From a bacterium (lineage in GTDB: Bacteria > CAIWAD01): DNA of 64,000 nucleotides. The stretch covers positions 1 to 64,000 of the forward strand of contig JAUIFJ010000018.1 in the NCBI GenBank assembly GCA_030429345.1. Reading direction: 5' to 3'. Positions 17,611 to 25,572 of this stretch are shown here, one piece after another. Made by a program: the position numbers and the translations under genes. The notes below the pieces were generated by a model that was given only the letters and a program-made list of their open reading frames with translations, was not told where the DNA came from and did not search any database. Within the stretch, counting starts at the first letter, position 1; every line of letters begins with the position of its first letter.

Positions 17611-18513
17611 CTATCTGCGAAGGATTTCAAACGCGTAACTGGCAATCGTGTCCCCTCGATGGACCACATCTACTCGCCAATCGCCAGGCAAAAGCCCGTT
17701 CTCCTTGTAGGTCCAGTTGCGATAGCGTTGGCCTGAAGGAACTCGAACCTGAATTCGATCAGTTCTTTGGCCATTTCTGTACCAATCGTAGTATACAGTA
17801 TTGCCCCACCAACTCAGATTGCTTAGCTCTGTGAATGCATAGAGACGGTCCAGTTCAACCATTCGAAAGGAGGACGTTGGTGGACAAGTCGGCTCTCCCC
17901 CTCCAGCACGAAAGCGGCGTATGGATGGGCATATTGCCATCCGTGATACGTTTCTTCCAAGGGAAGCTCCAGAGAAGACGACATAGTTACAGATTATATC
18001 TCCAAAATCGTCTCCGATTTCATGCAAATGGTCAGGGGGAAGGTGACAACTATTGCCAGAGCAGGTCTCTTCAAATGCCAGACTAAGCCCCGATATGGGG
18101 TTGAGCTCTTGATCAATCAGCTGGAAGAACTTGGGGTTGAATTCGATCCATTCGTCCACTTCCTTCAGGTAGATCGGTTCGTCAACCGAGACACCACCAG
18201 GAAAGGACTCAAACACATCTGCATTGGCCACATCGTATACCAAGCTCAACAGATTGTATCCTCTCCTCACTTTCCGGAACTGCCCGGAAATTGCTTTCCC
18301 GACGACCGATCTACTCGCGCCCCTTGTGGCAAGGCCGCGCGCGGTCCCTCTTAGTGCTTGTCGACCCAGGCCGCGTACGGCTGTGCCCAGCAATGGCCTG
18401 ATGAGCGCCCCAGCAAACCCGGCATACCCGATTGACTGCGTCGGCCGTGGCGTTGCCAAGCAAAGAAGAAAGGCAGCAAAGAAGACACCTACAGGAGGAA
18501 AGAAGTCTTTCAT
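17611..18513 (-). CDS. secreted protein with C-terminal DUF2914-like domain
   Basis: A 300-residue protein from the ATG at 18513 (GGAGAAG 8 bases upstream); a longer frame begins in basic low-complexity sequence. The signal peptide is FFPPVGVFFAAFLLCLATPRPTQS. A Gly/Arg/Ala-rich stretch follows (about residues 40-80). The C-terminus, W-YRNGQRTDRIQV, then RNWTYKENGLLPGDWRVDVV and YAFEI, has the spacing of DUF2914, a small beta-domain. Four Cys residues in the centre could form disulfides. It is 41 bp upstream of the lectin-like gene on the same strand. Confidence 0.55.
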   Translation of the reverse strand: MKDFFPPVGVFFAAFLLCLATPRPTQSIGYAGFAGALIRPLLGTAVRGLGRQALRGTARGLATRGASRSVVGKAISGQFRKVRRGYNLLSLVYDVANADVFESFPGGVSVDEPIYLKEVDEWIEFNPKFFQLIDQELNPISGLSLAFEETCSGNSCHLPPDHLHEIGDDFGDIICNYVVFSGASLGRNVSRMAICPSIRRFRAGGGEPTCPPTSSFRMVELDRLYAFTELSNLSWWGNTVYYDWYRNGQRTDRIQVRVPSGQRYRNWTYKENGLLPGDWRVDVVHRGDTIASYAFEILRR

Positions 18514-18627
18514 TGGTCTTCTCCGGTTGAGTTGGATTCGATTTGGTCGCGTGCAAGCTGTTCGGAGAATAGACTCGGTTTGTATATTTCGCAAGTGAAA
18601 TGATCGGGCTGAGGAATTTGACACCTG

Positions 18628-19170
18628 ATGAAGAAATCAGTTGACAGTCTAGAGCGGTTTCAAAATCTGGTGGCTGCCCGCCAAACCCCAGGCTGGATGC
18701 CCAAGCCCCAAGTCCAGGCATTCATCCACAGCGTGATCCAGGCCGAGGAACGCTCCGCCCGCGCCAGGTGGACGGAGGCCGACCTTCGAAAATGGTGGAC
18801 CCAGCTGCTGAAGCATTGCCCAGGCCTGGACAAGACCGAGGCCAAGAGGTTTCGGTGGGTGAAAACCATTGTCCGCGGGGCCTGGGGGCCAAGTGTTGCC
18901 GACGCTTGGCCGTCCTTCGCGGTGGATCCACCTCTCAGGAAGAAACCGTTGCCTGCGCGCAAGCGGTTGAAGAAGTCGGATGCGCAGATGCTGATGACCG
19001 CGATCCAGCTGCAATCCGAGGAAGAACGGGCGCGCTGGACACAGGCTGAATTCGAAGCCTGGCTGGATCGAGTGTTGGAGGCCGTCGGACTGAAGGATGG
19101 TTACTGGAAGCAGCTGGAGTTCGCGCTGAAGGTGCTCGAGGGCCATTGGGGCAATGGAATAGATCAATGA
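18628..19170 (+). CDS. hypothetical protein with an internal duplication
   Basis: A 180-residue soluble, Trp- and Lys-rich helical protein with GAGGAA upstream. It contains two copies of a ~58-residue unit: (QAEERSARARWTEADLRKWW to GAWG) and (LQSEEERARWTQAEFEAWL to GHWG). Each has a conserved RARWT, an acidic helix with Trp and a final Trp-Gly, joined by a basic Pro-rich linker (LRKKPLPARKRLKK). Higher GC than the neighbours. No known domain was recognised; a nucleic-acid or protein-binding helical repeat is possible. Confidence 0.55.
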   Translation: MKKSVDSLERFQNLVAARQTPGWMPKPQVQAFIHSVIQAEERSARARWTEADLRKWWTQLLKHCPGLDKTEAKRFRWVKTIVRGAWGPSVADAWPSFAVDPPLRKKPLPARKRLKKSDAQMLMTAIQLQSEEERARWTQAEFEAWLDRVLEAVGLKDGYWKQLEFALKVLEGHWGNGIDQ

Positions 19171-19197
19171 ATCACGTTGCAATCCGAGGAGAAAAAA

Positions 19198-19731
19198 ATG
19201 AAGTCGTTCACGCTAATACTAACTACTGCACTGCTTCTAGTTTCGAATGTATTTGGGCAGTCTGTTGTACCTGATGTGGTAAGAATTGATGGAAGCTTCC
19301 GCACTTTTGAGTACCCATTTCATGTCGTGCACTCTGGAGGTTTTGTATACATCTATCAGCTTCAGGGCAATGATGTTTGGGATAACAATGTCCGTGTCTA
19401 CATAACCTCCGAACAAGAAATCTTGGATGCAGCTAACAGCGAAACGGCTGATGCTACAGATCTTCCGCGGATGGTCCAATTGAAGCCCGCATATCCCAAC
19501 CCCTTCAACCCCTCCACCAGCATCGAGTTCTCCCTAGCCGAAACCGACCATGTCCAGCTGACCGTCCACAACATGCTGGGTCAGCAAGTCAAGGTCATCC
19601 AGGATGGCCTGATGCAGGCCGGCGAACACACGGTGAACTTCGACGGGCAGGGACTGGCCAGCGGGGTATACACATACACGCTTCAAGTGGGGAGCTATGT
19701 GGAGACGAAGAAGTTTTCGCTGGTGAAATAG
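19198..19731 (+). CDS. secreted protein with C-terminal PNPFNP sorting/FlgD-like domain
   Basis: A 177-residue protein from the ATG with GAGGAG upstream. A signal peptide (LILTTALLLVSNVFG) is followed by a ~70-residue unknown domain. From about residue 96 there is the C-terminal sorting/FlgD-like Ig domain seen in FCB bacteria (YPNPFNPSTSIEFSL, VHNMLGQQVKV, GLASGVYTYTLQ, ending KFSLVK). Such tails are used for secretion or surface attachment. The first part is AT-rich whereas the tail-coding part is GC-rich, like host DNA, as if a foreign cargo had acquired a host tail. Confidence 0.75.
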   Translation: MKSFTLILTTALLLVSNVFGQSVVPDVVRIDGSFRTFEYPFHVVHSGGFVYIYQLQGNDVWDNNVRVYITSEQEILDAANSETADATDLPRMVQLKPAYPNPFNPSTSIEFSLAETDHVQLTVHNMLGQQVKVIQDGLMQAGEHTVNFDGQGLASGVYTYTLQVGSYVETKKFSLVK

Positions 19732-19742
19732 GAGGTCCTGAA

Positions 19743-20120
19743 ATGCTCTGGGACATTGAAAAAGACAAAGAAATCACAAATCAACCTCACCCAGACACCT
19801 GGCGCCACACAAAGAAGTTATCCAGTTCCGAGTTCGATGGCATAGTCGAAGAGATCAATCGCCTGATCGACGGGGCCAAAAGCAATGAAGTAGCAACCGC
19901 TGGATGGCTTCCTGGCAATGACTGGTCAGACACCCCTTTCCAGTGCATCTATACCAAAGCGGCTGATTCCGACTATGACACTTCTGCGAAGCTGTTCGGA
20001 TTATTCGTCTGGCACACATTACAGAAGCGCCAGGGTGAGTACTGGGCCTTTGGAAGGTACAGCGTCGGGGAACGCGAAATCAGAAGCATGACCTACTTCC
20101 GAGTTTACCCGGACAACTAG
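19743..20120 (+). CDS. hypothetical protein
   Basis: A 125-residue soluble protein 11 bp after the sorting-tail gene, with GGAGG upstream, so the two are probably cotranscribed. No signal, TM segment or known motif. Trp/Tyr-rich (WLPGNDWSDTPFQCIYTKA, YWAFGRY). It might be an immunity or accessory protein for the secreted neighbour; that is only a guess from the pairing. Confidence 0.5.
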   Translation: MLWDIEKDKEITNQPHPDTWRHTKKLSSSEFDGIVEEINRLIDGAKSNEVATAGWLPGNDWSDTPFQCIYTKAADSDYDTSAKLFGLFVWHTLQKRQGEYWAFGRYSVGEREIRSMTYFRVYPDN

Positions 20121-20578
20121 GTCGAAATGAGAAAGGCCCCACCGATTCGGCAGGGCCCCACTCGCGAGCAAGTTGTGCAAGGATGCTTGGAGTTCGTAGA
20201 CGGGGCTTCCTCAGTGGATGGAAACCCCTGGCTGAGTGTGCCCTAAACCAGTGAAGGAGAAGGATTAGGCATCTGGCTCAACCGGCACCAGACTATCCCC
20301 TGGCAAGCCCGGCACCGGAAGGAAGGTGGCGTTCGATCCTCCCCAAGGCAATTGAAAATTCTGTTTGGTCGATTCGTATCTAGATTCTCACACGCCCGTT
20401 CGTTTAATTAGTCGCGATCGTTCATTTCAGCTCCAAGCAGAAAGGGACTTATGCTGATCCCAGTACTAAAATGCTCTCGTTCCGTACAAATCAAGCTATT
20501 CACAACCATGATTGACAGTCCTCTTTATCCCATTGATTGCCCAAGCAACAGCCATGTAGGGTTGTAGTAGACACAGCT
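20121..20578. other. intergenic region, mostly featureless
   Basis: A GC-rich first half contains a weak hairpin (GGCCC/GGGCC, about 20134-20156) that could serve as a terminator without a T run. The second half becomes AT-rich towards the next operon and probably holds its promoter, but no clear -35/-10 pair was assigned. Confidence 0.3.
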
Positions 20579-21673
20579 ATGAAGAAGCTTTCTCCAATTC
20601 AAAAGCAAAGATGTCTTCGCCATGCAAGAAACTCTCTGAAGAGAAGACTCCACTCTGCAATACTTCTGAAGCGAAAACGAAGAAAACTACAATTCAAATC
20701 GAAAGCAGTTCGAAAACACTATAGAGAGGAAATTGAGCCGTATAAGTCTTACAAGAGAATCCCTGCACCCGCTGTTTTTTCGCTAATTGAAAATCCCAAC
20801 AAGGTTGTTGATTTTATTGCAGATATTCAGGACTGTCTTTCTAAAAGAAAGTCAGTTTATATTGTTCTCGAGAATGTTGAGAAGATTTCTTTAGACTCAA
20901 TTACTATTCTACTATCCGTTATGCGAAAGTTTGAGTATAAGCTGATTCGATTTACTGGTGACATGCCAAAAAATCAAACTGTGAGAGATTTTATTCTTGA
21001 ATCAGACTTCTTTGAGCACTTATATAGAATCGGACGATCAAAGGAATCCGATACTTACAAGTATAAAGGTGGGAGTAAGATACATACTCATGCATCTAAA
21101 ATTGTGGATGGTGAGCTTGCAAGCAAAGTTATTGAGGACGCATCACAAACTGTATGGGGTGAAACAAAGCGCTGCCAGGGGGTCTATAGAACACTAATTG
21201 AGCTAATGCTAAACACTAATAATCATGCTGATAGTAGTGTAAAAGGCGAAAAACACTGGTGGCTATCTGTCTATCATAATACGGCAGAATCCAAAGTTTG
21301 CTTTGCATTCGTAGACTATGGTGTTGGAGTTTTTACAAGCTTAAATGAGAAGCGCGAAGGCAGCAAATTCTTTGGAATTGTTTCATCACTTCGGCGGTTG
21401 TTTCAAGCTAAGTCGAATGCAAAACTAATGGAACTCATTCTCAATGGCACTATGCATAAAACCGCAACAGGTAAACCACATAGGGGAAAAGGTCTGCCTG
21501 GAATTGGAAAGGCGCTTGAAAGGTTGCAGATAAGCAATTTAAACATTATAACAAACGATGTTCATGCACATGTCGATGGACAGGTGTATGCTACGCTAGG
21601 CAGTTCATTTTCAGGCACTTTCATCTACTGGGAACTTGATAGCGAGAAGAAGTGTTGCCATGTCCAAAGTTAA
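20579..21673 (+). CDS. STAS-like plus GHKL ATPase protein
   Basis: A 364-residue protein from the ATG at 20579; an upstream in-frame TTG at 20537 is an alternative, and neither has a strong ribosome binding site. The first ~55 residues are very basic. Residues ~62-148 look like a STAS/anti-anti-sigma fold (SVYIVLENVEKISLDSITILLSV, then FTGDMPKN). Residues ~195-330 have GHKL ATPase motifs: N-box ELMLNTNNHA (E208, N212), G1 DYGVG (246-250) and a GxGxxGxG-like HRGKGLPGIGKA (301-312). Together this resembles a partner-switching sensor/kinase. It overlaps the start of the STAS-like gene, forming a three-gene operon with a 2-TM protein. Confidence 0.7.
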   Translation: MKKLSPIQKQRCLRHARNSLKRRLHSAILLKRKRRKLQFKSKAVRKHYREEIEPYKSYKRIPAPAVFSLIENPNKVVDFIADIQDCLSKRKSVYIVLENVEKISLDSITILLSVMRKFEYKLIRFTGDMPKNQTVRDFILESDFFEHLYRIGRSKESDTYKYKGGSKIHTHASKIVDGELASKVIEDASQTVWGETKRCQGVYRTLIELMLNTNNHADSSVKGEKHWWLSVYHNTAESKVCFAFVDYGVGVFTSLNEKREGSKFFGIVSSLRRLFQAKSNAKLMELILNGTMHKTATGKPHRGKGLPGIGKALERLQISNLNIITNDVHAHVDGQVYATLGSSFSGTFIYWELDSEKKCCHVQS

Positions 21674-22007
21674 GTATTCCATAGCTCAAGGATTCTCCCG
21701 ACACCCTGGTCCGCGTCAGATCATTGAAGGTGCAAATTCGGGTGAGCTTTTTCGGACAAAAGTTTTTCGTGATCTGGTACGCAAAGCAATTCAAGAAGAA
21801 TCGACTATTGTATTGGACCTGGATGGCACAGCAGGTTATGGTACCTCGTTTCTTGAAGAATGCTTTGGAGGACTTATTCGGGAGGACGGAATCCCCTATG
21901 AGGCTTTGGTGAATCGATTTGAGTTTATCTCAAATGAAGAGCCTTATCTTATTAATGACATCTTGGCTTATCTAAAAGATGCACATGAGGAGGCGCAGGA
22001 CAATTAG
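21660..22007 (+). CDS. STAS-like (DUF4325) protein
   Basis: A 115-residue protein starting MSKVKYS, overlapping the preceding stop by 14 bp. The motif DLDGTAGYGTSFLEECFGG (about residues 53-71) is characteristic of the DUF4325 STAS-like family, which often lies beside GHKL ATP-binding proteins. In such pairs the small protein is thought to be a regulatory partner in a phosphorylation switch; here that is inferred from family and context. No TM segment. The next gene starts inside its 3' end. Confidence 0.8.
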   Translation: MSKVKYSIAQGFSRHPGPRQIIEGANSGELFRTKVFRDLVRKAIQEESTIVLDLDGTAGYGTSFLEECFGGLIREDGIPYEALVNRFEFISNEEPYLINDILAYLKDAHEEAQDN

Positions 22008-22593
22008 GTCCTTTAGACTTACGCATATACTCGCTTTTATCGTTGGATCCCTATTCGGATTTCTACTAGCACTACTGCCTTTCGAGTTCAAAAAGGAAGT
22101 AGACCCAATAGCATTAATTTCAACGGTATTAACTTGTACTATCGCCCTCTATATTGCAGGAATTCTCAACAATAGGCTGACGAGCCAACAGAGTGTAAAG
22201 AACCTGGCAGTTGAACAGATTTCCAGTGTTCGCAAGTTCGCAACAGAGTTAAAAAGTATATGTGCTGCAAACAATCTCTTATATACTAATGCAGCAGCCT
22301 ATTCAAAGGAATTGTTTACGCGATATCAGGATCTATACATCCTCTTGAATTTATGCAGCTTTAATAGTCACAACGACATTTGTGAACAAATGCGTATCAC
22401 AATCCGCGATACACGGGATATTTTAACTAGCATACCAAAGAAGACAAACACTGCTCCTTCTTCAGCAGGTAACACATATGTTGAGGAGGATGTCATACGC
22501 TATAGCTCGAGTGCGATTATCGAGATAGAGAGTGAAATTGAAAAGATAAATAGTCTACTTGTCAGATTGCAGCTGGCTGTCATTAATGAGTGA
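21985..22593 (+). CDS. 2-TM membrane protein, candidate effector of the GHKL/STAS unit
   Basis: A 202-residue protein overlapping the STAS-like gene by about 23 bp; an ATG at 21979 is an alternative, and a GGAGG lies just after the chosen start, so the true start could be slightly downstream. Basic N-terminus, then TM helices at about residues 13-30 and 40-60, then a mostly helical cytoplasmic domain of ~140 residues (SVKNLAVEQISSVRKFATELK, ending EIEKINSLLVRLQLAV) with coiled-coil character. No known domain. As the last gene of the unit it could be the effector or sensor, by position. Confidence 0.6.
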   Translation: MRRRRTIRSFRLTHILAFIVGSLFGFLLALLPFEFKKEVDPIALISTVLTCTIALYIAGILNNRLTSQQSVKNLAVEQISSVRKFATELKSICAANNLLYTNAAAYSKELFTRYQDLYILLNLCSFNSHNDICEQMRITIRDTRDILTSIPKKTNTAPSSAGNTYVEEDVIRYSSSAIIEIESEIEKINSLLVRLQLAVINE

Positions 22594-22693
22594 TAACACA
22601 CTTTCATTCTGGAAATCTGCTAGTGCAAAATTTTGAATTCTGGCCTAAGCTACGAACTTCCGCATCTGATGACGTCAATAAAATGCAACCCGA

Positions 22694-23848
22694 CTATTTC
22701 TGTGCATCATTGTGAATCAATAGAATCGCCTTCTCCAGACTCTGCCGTACGGGATCCAGGGCCATCCGCGCATAGACCTCGGTGGCCGCCCGATTCCCAT
22801 GACCAAGGGTCTTCTGAATCACTTCCAGCGGGGCGCCCGTGTCCAACTGGTAGCTGGCCAGGCTGCGGCGCAGGTCGTGGATCCGAAGGTTCTCCAGCCC
22901 GGCGCGCTTGAGGATTCGACGCCAGCCGCTCTCCGGCTGCTCCAAATGACCAGAAGGTGCCTTGCCTGGGAAGACCCAGGGGCCTTCCTGATCTGCCCGC
23001 CGCTTGTGCAGGATCTCCTGCGCAGCCTGCGGCAGCACAACCTGCAGCTCCACCCCAGACTTAGCCTCCCCGTGCGGAATGGTCCAGACACCGGTTTGCA
23101 TGTCCAGCTGATCCCACCGCATGGACAGCACATTGGCCTTTCGGGCCCCTGTGTAGAGGGACAACAGGACATAGTCCCGGATCCCGTCACTGGGCTCGGC
23201 CAGCACGGCCTGGAAGAACTGGGGAAGCTCTTCCGGTTTCAACCGTCGGGTCCTGCTGGGCTCGGCATAGAAGCGAATGCTGGCCGCAGGGTTGGGAATG
23301 TCCAGCTCGTGCTCGCGGATGGCATGGTTGATCGCCGCCCGAAGGGTTCCTAGGACGCGGTTCGCAATGAAGTGGCCGCCGGATCGCCCAATCTCGGTAT
23401 GCAGTGCACTGACATCCCGTCTGCGCAGTTCCTGCAGCGTCTTTGACCCAGCCCAGTCTTGAAGGTGCTTCTCCCACTGCCAAGTATAGTCCGTCACTGT
23501 CCTTGGCCTGCGGTGCTCACGAACATATCCCATGAACTCTTCAAACAGCACTGAGATTCGAAGACCGCGGCTCTTCGGCCGCCTGGCCGCCACTGGATCC
23601 TTGCCAGATCGGAAGTCCACAAGCACATCGGATGCAATCTGCCGAGCCCTGGCCAGAGGGATCTCATCCACAGATCCAATCCGCACATACCGCGCTCGTC
23701 CATCATGGTGCTTGATCACATAGAACGACTTCTGACCAGACTTGGTGACAATGCACGCCAATGCCCGGACTTGGTCATCGTAGACGACCAGGCGCGGCTT
23801 CTCAGTCTCAAGCTGCTGGATGTAACGCTGCGACAATCTGACTCGCAT
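22694..23848 (-). CDS. tyrosine recombinase integrase
   Basis: A 384-residue phage/island integrase. Residues 1-90 are an arm-binding domain of the DUF4102 type (RLVVYDDQVRALACIVTKSGQKSF, YVRIGS). Residues ~95-190 are the core-binding SAM-like domain. The catalytic domain has R236 (TGARKANVL), K263, H324 and R327 (HDLRR), H350 (LGHGN) and the nucleophile Y359 (EVYARM), all present, so it should be active. It integrates and, with an excisionase, excises the element at the adjacent tRNA site (24004-24044). No excisionase gene was recognised nearby. Direct repeats between the gene and att may be its arm sites. Confidence 0.95.
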   Translation of the reverse strand: MRVRLSQRYIQQLETEKPRLVVYDDQVRALACIVTKSGQKSFYVIKHHDGRARYVRIGSVDEIPLARARQIASDVLVDFRSGKDPVAARRPKSRGLRISVLFEEFMGYVREHRRPRTVTDYTWQWEKHLQDWAGSKTLQELRRRDVSALHTEIGRSGGHFIANRVLGTLRAAINHAIREHELDIPNPAASIRFYAEPSRTRRLKPEELPQFFQAVLAEPSDGIRDYVLLSLYTGARKANVLSMRWDQLDMQTGVWTIPHGEAKSGVELQVVLPQAAQEILHKRRADQEGPWVFPGKAPSGHLEQPESGWRRILKRAGLENLRIHDLRRSLASYQLDTGAPLEVIQKTLGHGNRAATEVYARMALDPVRQSLEKAILLIHNDAQK

Positions 23849-23851
23849 TGG

Positions 23852-23988
23852 CTATCCAATGTCTATCCAATGTTTTTCGTCAATTGTAGGGAATCCAAAT
23901 GTAGTGTTGCAACAGAATACCGAGCACTTAGTGCGCTATTTTTCATGCTCTTATCAATCGAGGGGAATCGACTGGAATTGACTGGAAT
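23852..23988. repeat. short direct repeats, candidate integrase arm sites
   Basis: CTATCCAATG occurs at 23852-23861 and 23863-23872 (11-bp period), and GACTGGAAT at 23970-23978 and 23980-23988 (10-bp period). Both pairs lie between the integrase start and the attachment site, spaced about one helical turn apart as expected for arm-type protein binding. Confidence 0.45.
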
Positions 23989-24003
23989 CGAAGCTTCATC
24001 GAA

Positions 24004-24044
24004 TTTTGGTCCAGACGTTCTAGGTTCGAGTCCTGGCGGGACAA
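24004..24044 (+). other. attachment site: 3' half of a tRNA, probably tRNA-Gln(UUG)
   Basis: The 3' half of a tRNA without its 5' half: anticodon loop TTTTGGT (24004-24010), 3' anticodon stem CCAGA, variable loop CGTT, T arm CTAGG-TTCGAGT-CCTGG (24020-24036), acceptor 3' strand CGGGACA (24037-24043) and discriminator A. The UUG anticodon and the implied U1-A72 pair fit tRNA-Gln. No 5' half exists upstream, so this is the att copy left at the far end of an element inserted in the tRNA gene. The intact tRNA should lie at the other end, left of the window. Confidence 0.8.
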
Positions 24045-24160
24045 TCTTTTCGATAAGTATGAAGTATGAAGGATGAAGTGGGTCTCTGGTGGTTTTGACG
24101 GTGTTTCGGGAATCCTTCACTCGGATGCATCACACCCAAACCAACCACCTCCCAACCGGG

Positions 24161-24322
24161 TCTCACTTCAGCCTTCAACCTTCATGATCCCCCAATCGCC
24201 TCCGCCACTCTCATCCCGTCCAGAGCGGCGCTGACGATCCCTGCGGCGAAGCCCGCTCCTTCCCCGCAGGGATAGAGCCCCGGCAGATCCGGGTGCCGCA
24301 GGTCCTTCCCGCGGGGGATGCG
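24161..24322. repeat. direct repeat copy 1 of ~160 bp (copy 2 at 25551-25713)
   Basis: The two stretches match nearly base for base from TCTCACTTC through GGGGGATGCG, with scattered mismatches. They cover the last ~45 codons and ~20 bp of downstream sequence of the FAD-dependent dehydrogenase gene at 25573-27120. The lipoprotein gene lies between the copies. Confidence 0.9.
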
Positions 24323-24326
24323 ATTC
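24182..24326 (-). pseudogene. displaced 3' end of a FAD-dependent dehydrogenase gene
   Basis: Forty-eight codons including the stop remain in frame (IPRGKDLRHPDLPGLYPCGE to EAIGGS, stop) and match the C-terminus of the intact gene at 25573-27120 with few differences, for example AGGIVS replaced by AAGIVS. Nothing upstream on the minus strand continues the protein. It could be a remnant of an original gene end displaced when a ~1.4-kb segment with the lipoprotein gene was inserted, or a partial duplication. Confidence 0.85.
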
Positions 24327-24476
24327 CCAAAAGTCTTGCCAATGGCCGAATTCTAGAAAGCCGAACCAAGCATATCGTACATGATGTTTCGATCAATAAG
24401 TGAGAGAAGTTGACGGCTGACCCGAAGCACAAGAGATTCGAACCGTGCCTGATACTTTGTTTTCTCTTTAAATGGA

Positions 24477-25529
24477 CTATTGGGCGATTGACTGTCTGCA
24501 TATCCCACGTAGCCCCAGGTAGTAAGCGAACTCTCCGTCAATGGAGACTCGCCCTATAACGTCGTTGCCAAGGTCGGTGTACTTTAAAAGCGATCCATTG
24601 TCCGTAGCACAAACGTAGATTGATCTCGCGACGCCTGTTACCTGCTCGTCATTCACCAACAATTGCTTGACACCAAAGGCAGAGGTACGCCAGAGCGTGC
24701 TTCCCGTAGTCAGATCTATAGCCCACATGTCTCCACCTCCCGCGCCGTATACTCTTTCATCCCGGACAACGAGCTGAACCTCGCTGACTACTTCATTATT
24801 AACCCATGCTAGTGATCCGCTCAAGTCAATGCAGGTTGCACTAGCACTTGTTGCTACGACGGCATGTCCATTCTGAATTACTGATGAAATGATGTTTGAC
24901 TCAAACATCATCAATTCAACCGGACTCTCTAATTCTGGCGTACACCGAATCACACTGTTTGTGCCACTCTGCTCCTTGGACTCGTGCACTAGTACGACCT
25001 CGCCGTCCGTCTGTACGGACTCGAGTTGGTTTTCAAAGATAATCTCGGCAACAAGAGTGCCAGCCGTGTCAATCTTACTCAGCCTATTTCCGTTCAAAAC
25101 AAAGAAGTCTTCGCCGAATGACGAGTTTATCTTGCCAGTTGCTTGCCCACCAGAAAGCTCTCTACTCCAGATAATCTCTCCACCGTTTGTAAGATCAACT
25201 GCCGCTATTCGAGCTACCCCCGTAACCAGAAAGATTGAACCAATCCTTGTGTGTGCCAATACAAGAGGTCGCAGCCCCAATCCATGGCTGAAGGTAGTCA
25301 GATCACCAGTGCCTTTGTTTACGCACCACAAATTGCCATCGGACAGGAGAAAGCAGGCTGTGAGTTCACCGACAAAGGGCGGCGATAGGTTGGAGATATC
25401 GGGTTCAACTTCGATGCACCAGTCTACTGGATCACGCTCCCCAACATCAGGTTCATCGGATTGACACCCGAAGCTAGCACTGAGAACCGTTGTCACTAGG
25501 CAAAACAATCTTTGAATGTTCAATTGCAT
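24477..25529 (-). CDS. predicted lipoprotein with PQQ-like beta-propeller
   Basis: A 350-residue protein with a lipoprotein signal ending LSASFGC (Cys ~22). The body is made of repeated strands of the PQQ/YVTN propeller type (GELTACFLLSDGNLWCVNKGTG, IAAVDLTNGGEIIWSREL, MWAIDLTTGSTLWRTSAFG), typically 5-8 blades. Such proteins are scaffold or ligand-binding proteins at the outer membrane or periplasm. The DNA is clearly more AT-rich than the surrounding genes and is bracketed by the 160-bp repeats, indicating insertion. No other gene shares the inserted segment. Confidence 0.7.
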   Translation of the reverse strand: MQLNIQRLFCLVTTVLSASFGCQSDEPDVGERDPVDWCIEVEPDISNLSPPFVGELTACFLLSDGNLWCVNKGTGDLTTFSHGLGLRPLVLAHTRIGSIFLVTGVARIAAVDLTNGGEIIWSRELSGGQATGKINSSFGEDFFVLNGNRLSKIDTAGTLVAEIIFENQLESVQTDGEVVLVHESKEQSGTNSVIRCTPELESPVELMMFESNIISSVIQNGHAVVATSASATCIDLSGSLAWVNNEVVSEVQLVVRDERVYGAGGGDMWAIDLTTGSTLWRTSAFGVKQLLVNDEQVTGVARSIYVCATDNGSLLKYTDLGNDVIGRVSIDGEFAYYLGLRGICRQSIAQ

Positions 25530-25572
25530 CCGTCAGCCCCCCCCATCCGAGTCTCACTTCAACCTTCAACCT

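Noticed and set aside
24211-24501. 96-codon minus-strand frame
   Set aside because: It runs in the wrong frame through the displaced dehydrogenase fragment and has no ribosome binding site.
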